64,000 nucleotides of DNA from Tenebrio molitor. Lineage: Eukaryota > Arthropoda > Insecta > Coleoptera > Tenebrionidae. Position 1 is the first letter of the stretch; each line of letters opens with the position of its first letter. The position numbers and the translations under genes were made by a program. The stretch covers positions 25,916,001 through 25,980,000 of the forward strand of contig NC_091048.1 of the NCBI RefSeq assembly GCF_963966145.1, given 5' to 3'. Below are positions 10,596 through 21,889 of this stretch, piece by piece. Below the pieces are notes generated by a model. The model was given only the letters and a program-made list of their open reading frames with translations, did not search any database and was not told the origin of the DNA.

Positions 10596-11055
10596 CTACT
10601 TTTTCTTTTTCTTTTTACCTTTGCCTTTCCCCTTTTTTTTCCCTTTCTTTTTCTTGTGCTTCGGTTTCACCCAATGCTCGAAAATCGACCGGAAGAAATC
10701 GTCGTCGGTCGCGTCTTTCAACGGGAACAACAGACGCCTGTTCTCTTCGGCTTTCCTCAGCTCCTCCTCCAGTCGCTCTTGTTCGCGTCTCAACCGAGCC
10801 AGTTCTGCTTTTTCTTCTTTGGTAAGCTTCTTCTTTTTCGATTTTTTACTCTTCTTCGAACCCTTCTTTTTCTTCTTTTTTCTGTCTCGTTTCTTTTTCG
10901 TCTTCTTCCTAGGTTTTTTCTTCTTCTTTTTCTTCTTCTTCTTTTTCTTCTTCTTCTTCTTCTTCTTTTTCTTCTCTTTGGGCCTCTTCAACTCCTCTTT
11001 CAAAATCTTCGGTACGTACCATTTCTTGTTGATATTTTGGGTGATCGAATTGAAA
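10596..11055 (-). CDS. Lysine-rich protein exon 5 (poly-Lys tail)
   Basis: The acceptor is the AG before 11055 (aataaacag|TTTCAA). It is the only nearby acceptor that fits the phase-2 donor of exon 4. Lysines use both AAG and AAA, so the tract is not a pure trinucleotide run. The stop is at 10598-10596. Confidence 0.7.
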
Positions 11056-12525
11056 CTGTTTATTAGAACCATTTGCACTATAGTGTATTGGAAACTCTCG
11101 TGAAAACTAAAGGAAGATATTCAAGTATTTTTTGTTTTGATAAATTCACACACTTACTAGTCGTACACGAACTCCTTTATTGCGAACATGGCGCAACTGT
11201 TGATCATGATGTTCTTCTCCATACCTTCGATGTAGTCCTTACGATCGTCCAGATAGTTTGTCCATTCTTCTATAAGAGTATCATGAGGGCTCTGACTCAT
11301 ACCAGATTGTTCAGGACTTGGAGGCTGAGGGCTCAAATCGTTCGAACAAATTTTCTTTATTCTCTCAGATGGAACAGAAGAATGTTTCCACAAAAAACCT
11401 GAACGCATAATAAAATCGTTATCGATAACAATAGTAATAATGATAAACTCGCACGTGTGTCCATTAGTTCGTCATCTTCTCCAGGTGTAGACTCATAGGA
11501 CGACGAGGACGATGACGAAGACAGGAATCTGTCAGGAGTGTTAGGATCAGGCTGGTAAAATTCCACTGATTCTTCACAACCACACCAAAACTCCCCTTCC
11601 GCCTCTTCCGTCGAGGTCTCGTCAGTGGAACTGTCATCTAGAAGGACTCGATAGGTGAAACGTCCTTCCGTGATTGTTTATTTTACATTTGTAGCATTTC
11701 GGTGGCGCTTTGGGCAGTTTAAAGATTTCTGTGGATTCGTCCACTCCTACGGCGACGTAGCTTGCCCCGTCTGCCCCACCTGAGGAATCGCTCGAATCCA
11801 CATCGCTGACTGCGGGAAAACTGATCTCTTCGCCTTCGACGTCTTGTTCCACGGCGAATAAATCCGCCGGCGTCGGCAGCAGCTCACATCCGGCTTGGAT
11901 CCTTTCGTTGGAGATCACCACAGCCTCGGCGAATATCTGAAAAAACTCCTTCCTCGACAGATTCCTGTTGGGATCTGCGACACACACTCAATCCCTCACC
12001 GATCGGGTCGCGTCAAACAAACAAACCTCTAATCAAATCCACCACGAACAGAATCCATTCGACAATAATTTTCTGGTACGGTTCCGGGAACTGAAACTCA
12101 TCCTGCACCTTCCACAAACAATCGGTGATGACGTCCAGGAACCAGAACTGGACGGCGTTCAGTTTGTAGTCCTTGCAGGCGAAGTACTCGCTCAGGATGT
12201 CGATGCAGGTCTTGATGCCGACCTCGCGGATGTAAGGTAGCTTGAATTGGTCGAGTTTCGGGAACGAGAGGGGTATGAGGTTGATGCGGTTCTGGAAGGA
12301 GTAGTGTGACGCAGGGGTCGTGGGGGGCACCTCCAAGATGCTGCTGTCAGTGACGGATTGTGCGATTCGGGTGTCGGACTCTAAGAGCGAGTCGGTTGGT
12401 GCATCGGGGAGGGATTCTTCGTGCTCTTTGGAAGCCTTCTTGTGGACTTGGAGAGCGCTCCCGTGGGACGATTTGGAAGACAGTAACAAGTTGTTTAATG
12501 GATATTTGACTTGGACAATATCCAT
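10596..12525 (-). CDS. Uncharacterised protein with lysine-rich C-terminus (five exons, 556 aa)
   Basis: Joining 12525-12027, 11974-11687, 11637-11455, 11398-11158 and 11055-10596 gives 1671 nt, or 556 aa. Phases are consistent at every junction (1,1,1,2) and introns are 49-101 bp. Residues 1-75 look disordered. Residues 90-195 are a predicted folded helical region (YIREVGIKTCIDILSEYF, VEWILFVVDLIR) running into DPNRNLSRKEFFQIFAEA. Acidic Ser-rich stretches follow, then another helical block (LIEEWTNYLDDRKDYIEG). The tail starts near residue 430 with about 20 consecutive lysines, then a Glu/Arg/Lys coiled-coil-like stretch and a final GKKKGKGKGKKKKKK. I do not recognise the family. The start at 12525 is the first ATG; an upstream exon cannot be excluded. 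Localisation is unknown. Confidence 0.75.
11158..11398 (-). CDS. Lysine-rich protein exon 4
   Basis: The acceptor gcgttcag precedes 11398 and a perfect donor GTAAGT follows 11158. The frame encodes ERIKKICSNDLSPQPPSPEQ through MFAIKEFVYD. Confidence 0.72.
11455..11637 (-). CDS. Lysine-rich protein exon 3
   Basis: The acceptor ccttctag precedes 11637. The exon is 183 nt, keeps phase 1 and encodes DSSTDETSTEEAEGEFWCGC, then a run of serines and an acidic end. The donor is GTGCGAG, weaker than the others but the only one that keeps the frame. Confidence 0.68.
11687..11974 (-). CDS. Lysine-rich protein exon 2
   Basis: The acceptor gtcgcag precedes 11974 and the donor GTAAAA follows 11687. It completes IRDPNRNLSRKEFFQIF across the junction. 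The 288 nt keep phase 1. Confidence 0.75.
12027..12525 (-). CDS. Lysine-rich protein exon 1
   Basis: The exon runs from the ATG at 12525 (MDIVQVKYPLNN) to the donor AGAG|GTTTGT. It carries the disordered N-terminus and most of the helical domain. The open frame continues upstream of the ATG without another ATG, so the start is provisional. Confidence 0.7.
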
Positions 12526-14207
12526 GTCAGATTTTTTGACGTCACTTAAAAACAAACAACTAGATCGGAGATGACTTGAAAAATATTTCTTGCGGCGAAA
12601 AATGAAAAGCGAAATAATTAATGTACGCGGAAAAGTATTATTACTAAACTAATTCTGTTGCTCTCTGGAATTTAATTAGCAGAAAATTGTATCAAAGCGA
12701 AGCGCGAGGTTACGTATTAATTAATGAGTTTTAAGAAAATACATAAATAAACGGCTCGATTATTATGCGGACTTTTTTTTTTAATTATCTGCACATCAAA
12801 GAGCGAACGCGATCTGATTTTACAGGTGGATACATCACAATGACGATTTCCAAACATTTACAAATTGGTAAATGAGCACTACTTGCTTACGCGAATTTTC
12901 CTGCAACATTTTGTAACAACTTTTTTATTATTGTGCCCGCGGCCGTGGTATAAAACGTCCGGAGAGTAAACCTATTATTTTTTTAATTTCACCTCTGTGG
13001 CGAGGTCTCTCTTGCGGCATTGTTGATAAATCGCGAGATAATATTCGTGGAGCAGAGGAAGCAAGCTCGTCTGCGGAGTGTCGATAATGTTTTATTGTAC
13101 GGTGATTCTTTGTCGGATGAGATAGGAGAGAATCGGCGTTCTCACAGGATAGATGAGATGCGTCTGAGGCTTACAAACCAGGATACTCGAATTTTCCTGA
13201 GGGCATTTTAATATCCGGGTGTACCACCAAATAGGCTCGGAAAAAATAATTAGAAAGCCCCAAATTTGGGGCGTTAGTGTCAACACCGGTGTGGATTAAA
13301 TTTATGCAGGGTCCGCGGTGAAATAATAGTTTTATTAGGGCCAGGTTAAGCCATAATTGAATGAAAACAGGCCGACCAGTTTTTATTTATATTGCGGGGG
13401 AATTACTTAATCCTGGGAGCGACGGTGTCGGCCCGGTTTGCGGCGTATTCAAAGTATTTACAGACAATTTCGCAAATAAATAGAATCGATTGGCTTACAC
13501 CACTTGAGTCTTTTAAGCCCGTCTGTTGTGTAGTAGAGTCGAAAATTAAACGTCAAAACGCACAAAGCCCGAATTGAATAAACTGTGCTTATTCTTCGAG
13601 TGAAAAATGTAGCTGAAAAACTCGTCGATTTTTGCGAGATCAAAGGACCCATCGAAACACACACCCATTACGGTTGGGAAACAGTAATTATGACAGAAAT
13701 TACCCAATTGAGAATTTTAAGTGATATAATCACGATACTAATTAAAAACTAATTACAATTAGTGCCTCAATTAGGCGAAGCTCCACTCGCGGAGAATATT
13801 TTAAAATGTTTTCGAAATTAATTTTCGTGTTTATTAGGGAGCACTTTGATGGCCTCAGCAAAAATATATGGCAGGTTGTAAAAATCCCACCCTCCGGGGA
13901 ATTAGCATGAACAAAGCGGGGCGAAATAGAGAACAGTGTTTAACGAAATAAATTGCCCTTAATCGAGATGACAGCCGACGAATAAATGGGTCATTTAGTT
14001 TTATTTCGCCGTCCATAAGCAGCTTCTCTAAATCTTAGTCACTTGCACAGATTTACGGCGCTTTCGCGATTATTGCACAATCGAAGCGAATCTCTTAGGG
14101 GATTCGAGCCACGCGCTCCTCCCGGCGAAAATGCGTACCAGACGATGTGACGTCACGTACAGGATAACGTGCTTAAAGGTGTTTGTTATTGTTATTCGGC
14201 GCGAATC
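12526..14207. other. Intergenic, nothing coding recognised
   Basis: This is AT-rich sequence rich in ATTA-type words. Short open frames show no protein signature. The promoter of the lysine-rich gene should lie near 12530-12700, but no TATA or initiator could be singled out. Confidence 0.4.
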
Positions 14208-14370
14208 CGGTCGGCGACTTGAAAAATATTTGCCTTGTGTTGGCTCGTGTAAATTCGAAAGCTTTCCACAAAACAACAAACATCGCTAGATAAATCCGTT
14301 TGCAGTATGTTTTCATAATTGTATCGTTTTTGACGTCACACGGCTGACGTGGGTAGCTTTATTGTTATTT
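14208..14370. repeat. Diverged duplicated non-coding segment, copy 1
   Basis: It aligns with 17855-18020 in the same orientation. The exact core is GCTTTCCACAAAACAACAAA. Flanking matches include AAAAATATTTG, CATAATTG and GTCACAC. No transposon ends were found at either copy. Confidence 0.65.
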
Positions 14371-14509
14371 TTTTGCTACAACACATACCCGGCGACGTGG
14401 TATTCAGGCCGGAGTAATTTATCACTGCGGATGTTATTATCAAGTAATGATAATATTTGGTGGAAATATTGTGTATAAATAAAAGAATTCTAAAATATAT
14501 TTTCCTGTA

Positions 14510-15033
14510 AAGTTTCATTCACATTGGAATAATTAGTACGTAAAATTAGTACTCTCAATTAACACGAGAAGTATAACAAGTGCGTTTGCATGGACGCATT
14601 CACAATGCTTGTAATTAGTACGTCTACTTTGTACGTTACGGAAAAGTTTGTATACTTCTAACTTTGTCGCGAAATTAGTAAGTTCACTTTGGTTACGCGC
14701 ATGCGCAATTTGAAATTTTTGTTTTACATGTCAAAGTGTCGTCAAACATAACATAAATGTATAAATTTCTCGTCCATTGCAACTTACTTTAACATTTACA
14801 AACAGTACAAAAACATGTGTAATACCCTTGTTACCTTGTAATCCAAATAGTTCCAAATTTTTAGCAATTTAGCGTAGCAGTTCCCTGTAATGCATCAATA
14901 TCCCTGTGTAATAACAGATGGCGGATCCCACTAATTACTTTGCTTAATTTTTCATTGTGAATACTACTACTAATTTCTGCGTTAATTTCACTTGCTAATT
15001 TCAACACTAATTTTTCCAATGTGAATGAAACTT
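14510..15033. mobile_element. MITE with GTTTCATTCACATTGGAA terminal inverted repeats
   Basis: The left end reads GTTTCATTCACATTGGAA and the right end its exact complement, with weaker inverted similarity (AATTAGTA) inward. It is about 520 bp with no open frame. The family is not assigned. Confidence 0.8.
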
Positions 15034-15169
15034 AATGTGAACTCACTTCGCGGTGAATATTATGTAACTGTATGGTGCGATCTTGGTCCATGTTAGAAAA
15101 TTTTCGAACAATATGATAACAACATTGTAATAGGTATTGCTTCTAGAATTTGATTTAAAACGTTTATAC

Positions 15170-15200
15170 AGTGAGGGGCAAAAGTAACGCAACAATTCGA
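15170..15200. mobile_element. Possible Tc1/mariner terminal repeat fragment
   Basis: The sequence TACAGTGAGGGGCAAAAGTA is a typical Tc1/mariner end. No matching right end was found, so it is a solo or truncated terminus beside the element at 15291. Confidence 0.4.
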
Positions 15201-15290
15201 TAAATCATAGACTGTTGAGTTCTGAAAAAAGAACAAAAACGGGTCGATTTTTAATTTCAATTTCCCGTTTACTGACGTAATATTTTTTTA

Positions 15291-16284
15291 TACTGGGTGT
15301 TCCTTGTCAAAGTCATGACGTCATTATCAATTTTTTTAAATAGCAACCTATATTTATTCGTCATCGTTTTGATAGGTCAATATGACAGAATAAACATTTT
15401 AACCCCTTACAATCATTTAAAAAAAAATTGAGAAAAAAATTGTTGAAAGTTAAAAAATATTTGGAGCCTTTAAGGGGGTCGTCGAACAAAAAAACGTTGT
15501 ATTCAACTCGTTCTTGTATAAATTGATCTTTTTTTGGCACTCATGGACCTTTAAAACGCTCGTTTCACTCGCGTTTTAATCTGGCCCACTCATACCAAAA
15601 AAAGCCCAATTTACACACGAACTATTTTATTATGAATGAATTAATGATTAATTTATTAACTAGTTAGTACCGACAGGCATAGTAATAGGAAAAGGCGTGA
15701 TATAATAACAATACTAAAAATAGTGAAATTTAATTTTTTAATTTTGACGGATACTGTGGTGTCGCGGTAGACCGCAGACGTGACCTTGGGTGGAATCCTT
15801 CAATTTTAACGGTTTTAAATTTTAAATTATTTTTTTTTCATTAAAAAAGTGGCAAAGTAGAAAAAATACTGTATGACATCTCGTTTATAAGGCATTTTAT
15901 CGCACTTACTCCTTTAGGGCACTCCTCGCAAGCTCATGGCCTAAAACCGTGCGTGCGATAAAATGCTTCTTATAAGACTCGTATCATAATACATATACTA
16001 TTTTTCTTGCTGTTTGATTATTGTTGAAAAGCTTCAAATGATGATAATAGCAATGCCTTTCGGTACTAACTAGTTAGTAAATTAATCATTAATAAAGAAA
16101 ATAATTTAAAAAAAAAAATCTTTCTTAACAATTTTTTTCTCAAGTTCTTTTAAATGTAAGGGGTTAAAATTTTTATACTCTTATGTTGACTGTTAAGAGA
16201 GTTATCAAAATGATTACGAATAAATATAGGTTGCTATTTAAAAAATTGATGATGACGTCATAACTTTACAAGGAACACCCTGTA
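15291..16284. mobile_element. Large palindromic element with long inverted repeats
   Basis: The ends read TACTGGGTGTTCCTTG and CAAGGAACACCCTGTA. The arms match discontinuously for about 250-390 bp, sharing TAGCAACCTATATTTATTCG, AACCCCTTACA and AACTAGTTAGTA. A second inner palindrome lies at about 15890-15985 (GGCATTTTATCGCAC). It is a fold-back type, non-autonomous element. Confidence 0.8.
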
Positions 16285-16384
16285 TAAAAAATGTTACGTT
16301 TCAAATTTTTGATTTTATCTAAATTACAACAATTTTTTATTTCTAGTGCAATTTGCATGTAATTTTGGTGTTTTATTCCTGACT

Positions 16385-16685
16385 GAAATTATTTCAGTTT
16401 GTCACAGCAAAATCAATCAAGAATACATCATTATTTGCTTTATTCACGACCACAATGTCGGGTCTATTTACCAAGGGTCGTTTATCACTCAAAATGATTC
16501 TATGCTAATATAATTCATAATTATCATTTTCCAGGGCACTGTTCGTTTCATGTTGATAATATTGTTCGAAATTTTCGATTAGTTTGTAATTTATTGCTAA
16601 ACGAGTGTGTATTATTTTAGCAAAGCAATCATGCCTGCATTTGTAGTCACCCTGTGGCAAAACTGGACGAAATAATATGTATGTT
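16385..16685 (-). pseudogene. LINE polyprotein C-terminal relic, restriction-like endonuclease region
   Basis: The minus strand encodes PVLPQGDYKCRHDCFAKIIH, then a stop, then DKRPLVNRPDIVVVNKANND and VFLIDFAVTN followed by another stop. The RHD...RPDIVVVxK...LIDxAV pattern is that of R2-like LINE C-termini with a PD-D/E-K type endonuclease. It is the segment just upstream of the part preserved at 9239-9589. At least two in-frame stops make it a pseudogene. Confidence 0.72.
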
Positions 16686-17377
16686 GTATTGTTTTACTTG
16701 TACTTCTACAACTGCACAGTGATCAAAAAGAGAATAAATCAAAAGTGCTACCTCATCTTTTATTTTATCGAAACGTTTGTCTTACTTTGATCGTCGCAGA
16801 ATTATACTTGCTAGGCATACTCGTTTTATTGGTTGCCTATTCACCCCATTTCGAAAGTAACATTCTAATAAAAATGCTTCCTCTTCAATGGTAAAATCTA
16901 TTTTACCACTTATTCTGGAATAATTGTTGCTTACAATAAACGTCTGTAAACTTTACCGAAATCGAAAAGTTGTTTTCTAGGTTAACACAGCACATCGTTC
17001 CTTTAAAATTGACGTTTCTTTGACATTTCAGCGAAAAATATGCTTACCAGTGGCGTCGCGTTTGGCAATAAAGCTGGTAAATTACCCATTCTTACAAATA
17101 TAAAATGTTGCTTTTGTTTATTTAATAAATTTTCTCTATTATCAGATAATAATAATAAAATGCACAATTATAATTCCCACATCTAAAATTCATGAGGTAT
17201 GATTTATTGTAAAGTGGCGTTTGAGACCACAAATTGTCTACGCCCATGCATTGAACGCTTATTTGCATAGAATTCCGCTACGACATGACCGATAATTTGC
17301 AACGTCTGATTTGTTTTCTTTTTAGCACCTTGTGTTATGTACTTTTCTTGTAGGATATGAGGCGTCATTTGTCCTAC
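16686..17377. other. Intergenic, no firm gene
   Basis: A minus-strand frame at 17204-17401 is open for 65 codons (VSNATLQ at its end) and may be transposon-derived. No family was recognised. Confidence 0.3.
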
Positions 17378-17474
17378 AATTATGCCCTGCCATATATTCA
17401 TAAAACTTTAAAATTTCTTACCCAGTCTAGGACTGGGTATAATTATGCCCTGCCATATATTCATAAAACTTTAA
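17378..17474. repeat. 34-bp direct repeat separated by a short hairpin
   Basis: AATTATGCCCTGCCATATAT and the following 14 bases occur identically at 17378-17411 and 17441-17474. Between them TACCCAGTC-TAG-GACTGGGTA (17419-17439) forms a perfect 9-bp stem. Confidence 0.85.
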
Positions 17475-17854
17475 TAGTAGTTAATCAATTAGGAAACCTT
17501 ACTTTATAAATATCGCACGTTCAAATGAAATCCTGGGCTGAGTAAGCGTTGGAATAATTAAACCGTTTAGAACAGTGTAAAGTTTGAATTTCCCGCCGTT
17601 TGACACGAATGACATTTGTTTATGTTTAATTGGGACATAATTGAACATGTTTGTTTTCAGCAAAAGGTGCCCTTAGATATTTGCTTCGTGAATAGGAATC
17701 GTTACGTTATTCTATTTTTAATGTAAAACATTGCAAATTAAGAAAAATGAGGATATTTTTGGCTCTAAATTTTAGGTTAGCTGTCAACATGCTCTAATTA
17801 TTAATCTACGCTTTAAAAAAGCGCAACAATTGACCCGCTCCGGTCCTGTGATTC

Positions 17855-18020
17855 GCTCAGTCGGTAAGTTAAAAAATATTTGCGTTGTATTTTTTTTTGT
17901 GCTTTCCACAAAACAACAAACCTCCTTAGACGACTCCGTAACATTTTGTTTCCATAATTGGCCGTTTGTGCCGTCACACCGCTGGGTGACCGGTGATAAT
18001 TAAGTAGCCTTTACTTGTGA
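17855..18020. repeat. Diverged duplicated non-coding segment, copy 2
   Basis: This is the partner of 14208-14370. See that entry for the shared core and flanking matches. Confidence 0.65.
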
Positions 18021-21000
18021 GCCAGCTTTTAAATTTTTTTACGAGCGAATAACTCATTATGAGCGACTTAATTAGAAAGTTTTGTGTTGGCAGTTGTGCC
18101 GTTGTGCAGCTATTCCAACAGCTTAATTACATGAGATCCTTATATACCTTTCGTGCAGACGTTTACGTCGCTGGAAGCATGTAAATCCTTCCACCATCTT
18201 TGTTTACTAATGGGTTATCCCCTAATATGCGGCGCTAATTATGGACACAATTAGAATTCCGGTAGCGCTCCGGTATTAAGGTGACGGTGCGCCAGTTCCG
18301 GCACTTCCTTTGCCTCGAAAGTAATCATTAAAATATTATTATCGTCGGTTAAATCGATTCGAATGGTTTCGGTGAAACGATAACCGGGAACACGGACGAT
18401 ATACAACCCATTCAGACGTTGGTTCAGGCAGGAAGAGTAAATATCGACAGCTGTCAGTGTCGAGAAGACGAATCGGTCGTTTTTCAATGGAAATCATACA
18501 GTCAGCGCTGATATTCGACATGTAAATCCTTCGACGTCGAGAGGGAATTATTACGAAACAGTAATTGCAAAATCAATAGGGAATATATCGGGGCAAAGGG
18601 AATATTCGATGGGGGCGTTTTTCGACTTGATTAATTAATTTGTAGCTGCTAAGTGTCGCGATTTTCACAAAAAAGACAATCATTGGGGGTGTGTTGGCGG
18701 CACTGTCGGTGTTGTTGCAGGACTCGGGGTAGCTGCGGAGCACCACTCGCGATTAATCTTCCCCATCACAGACAGATAGGCGCCAGGTATCTCTCCATGT
18801 TTTGAAAGAAAGGGTGATTCTATAAATCATGCGGGCATCGGTCGAACACGTTTCAAATAACAGTCGTAATAATAGAACAATTAGAAAAGTACAAACCATT
18901 AATCTTCGACGATCACGGAATGAGAATCGAACATCAATTTGTTACAGAGTGTTTCAGTTCATTTATTTTCCTATTCAATTGCAGATGCCGAATCGATATC
19001 TCGCGAGAGCGTCACTCGGTAGAGCCCCGGTCTCAAGAATACAGAGACGTCAATTTAACAGTCGGAGTTTCCCTTTGTTTCGTCCTAATGACTGATAGAT
19101 TAAATATTTTCACAAAGAACTCGACAAACGGCATAAATTTCGCACACGCGCCACCGCTCGAATTAAAACAACAGGGCTTCCGGATAATCCGCTAATTCGT
19201 CCGGGAAATTAGCCGCACTTTTTGATTCGTTTTTTAATGCGTCGATATCGAGCGAAACGTGAGCCGTAATACTATTGATGCGTTAAAATAAATGTATGCG
19301 GTTTTATTTTTTAACAAGGCCACGGACAAACCGCCGCTCTCTCCATTATGCAGATGTTCCATCGGATCAGCCGGAAAAATCCGGGTCGAATCTTTTCGGG
19401 ATTAATTCCGGTGTGTCGTGACCTGTGGCGCAAGTGGCGTTCGCAATGTTACAAATCGGGCACGAAACATTGCAATTGTAAACAATTCTTAAGAACGAAT
19501 TTAATCTCATTCAACACACAACCACCAGCGAGATCGATAAGTAATTTATATAGCTAGAATATACAATGGTTTTAGTTCATTCCACCATCATTACGGAGCT
19601 TTCTGGCGAGGAAGTCGCCTGAAAATTACACTTTGATGGATTAAACTACTTTACACAATGCCAGGTGTTGGCCGACGTTGTTTCACTTCACAATACAGCT
19701 CCACCATTATCTTCTCGATGACAGAATTTCCCGTTTTAAACCCGACCCAATCTCTTTTTTTTGAGTAATTACAGAAGAAAAACAGTCCGCAAACAATAAA
19801 GGCTGGCGCGCCAGAGTGAGGACACTTGAAAGTTTAATTGTCAAAGGAATTGGAACCACTTACTAACAGTTATTTGCGAGTCGGAAGACGAGAGCTCTTC
19901 ATTTGAAGATTTTTTTTTCTATTTTTGCGTCGAGACAGTTTACACAAGCAGCAGCTCCAGTGTGAGGTCTAGCACCGTCGAGCTGGATAAAGGAATTAAA
20001 ACCAAATTAATCTGACAAATATTTTTTAATTAAACAGGCCGGGAAAGCCGTCGAAAAAGCGTGGAAATTAAGATTAGGTTGGTCGACGTAAAAAGCGGCG
20101 AAACTCAAAATTATCTAATTAGGACAGGTTGGAACGGGGGAACTGTTAAAGCAATAAAGAAGAATAAAACAGTAACGAGTCGGATTTGTATTTGTTTTGA
20201 GGAGATAAATTCGTAAAGGGGAATGTTTTGTGGAGGTCAACGTGACTCTCCCTCGATCCGTTTCCTCTGTTTGTTCTCGGAGTGATTTTTTGATTAAGTC
20301 AAATGCACTCGGGAGCGTGAGGGTGTCGGTGTAAAATGTCGTCGTATTATCTGGAATGGGTGTATTATGCCGAGAGTTGTAACCGTTTAGGTTTACGAGT
20401 CGTTCAGCTTTCCAATGTCCCGGATATGCAACCAGCAATACGTCGCCGACATTTAATTAATCCGGGCGAAGAAAAATAAATTTAATTTGGACGAGGTCGC
20501 GGGCTTTTAGCAAAGTTTTTAACGGCATAAAGGACGCAAAGTAATAAACAGGAAGCTGGCAGACGTTATTGTTGGCAAGTTTTAATAAAACCCGTCCAAA
20601 TTTCGCGGTCTGAATGGGAGAAGAAGAACCGGCGTTTAAACCGGCACGTCCTTATCGCCGGTTTAGGGTGTGCAGGAGTTTAGACGTAAGACGTCCATAC
20701 ACGTCACGGTTTGATTGATGATGAACGGGTGTAGGGGACGGATCGAAGCAACTATGCAAGGATCCCCAGGATGATCCGGCACCGCCTTAAATTCCGTCGC
20801 AGGGCGGTCCTGTAATTAATGGGGCGCAGGTGTCTTAAATCGGGCGAGTCTTTAAAAGTTGCGACTCGTTTTCGACAAATCGGGCACGAAGTTGGACGGA
20901 ATCCGGCAGGGACAATGCGGTCTTAAACTGAATGGATGATAAAGTGTGCGGGCGTTAAGAGCACGTTATACAGTTAGATAACTACCTCCGACCACGATTT

Positions 21001-21889
21001 TAGGCAAAGGAGCAAGTTTGTAGCGTATAATGCAAATATTATGTCTAGTTATACGGTTTGTCTTGGAAACAATGGGACTGGGAGCAGGCGGCGGACAGGA
21101 GCTTAAAAAATCACAGTTCGGCTAAGGCTTTATCCGGTGCAGGGCACATTACCAGACGTCGTACGTTTTCATTAATTTTAATAAAACCTCATCTATCATT
21201 TCGTAAAGGTCGGAATTACGTGCACGAGAGAAAAAGCGGAATGCGAAATTTTTGTGTCACACACAGCTCCGGCGGAATTTAAATTAATTATGTCTGAACA
21301 GGGGCACGCAACCGTTGCATGTCTTTTTATTTTGATTTGTCGAGAGCGAGTCGGAACATGTTTCAGATGTAGACGCTTTGTTTTTCTTCAGTCCCCACGT
21401 GACTCTCGACTGGAGGAAAACCGTCTCGTCGCCGGATTTTTCTCTTCACGGGTCGAGATCATCCGCTCGGCTGGTATGATTTGATGGCGCAACTCGTCGT
21501 TCCAGACCTGGGGACGCGACTTCGTCAAGAAACGCTGCGTGGATGTCGTTTCTAAGACGGGTCGACGTGGTTAGCGAAGTGCGTTGACGTTTGAACCGGC
21601 GACAAAGATGGGGAGCGATTAATCGAATTAATTGATCACCGGACGGTGACAATGTATGACGGCATCGTTTAGAGATGTACAAATCATCTTAAATGTATAA
21701 TGCCGATAACAATGCGTGTCGGTGAAGCTGCTTTGAGACAATTACGCCGACTTTCTTTGCAAATTGAATCAAGAGTGCAACACAAAGAGTACAATGCAGG
21801 AAATTTAAAACTGTTGTCGTTCGACGAGAACGATAAAGTTGTATGGTTTTTCAAAACGAAACCTTACGCTTATTGGCCCTTATGCAGAA
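18021..21889. other. Long gene-free stretch of higher GC content
   Basis: There are no mobile-element signatures and few long A/T runs compared with its neighbours. Short frames such as 18251-18487 (minus) have no recognisable domain. The lack of transposons together with richer base composition resembles conserved regulatory DNA in insects, but this is inference. Confidence 0.35.

Noticed and set aside
10575..11103. Phe/Leu-rich plus-strand frames
   Set aside because: They are the antisense of the poly-lysine exon (TTC/TTT runs), so the composition is forced.
17204..17401. 65-codon minus-strand frame
   Set aside because: It ends in the duplicated 34-bp segment and lacks a domain; it may be transposon-derived but cannot be supported.
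18251..18487. 78-codon minus-strand frame with protein-like composition
   Set aside because: No splice sites, promoter or family signature; another frame is open over the same bases.
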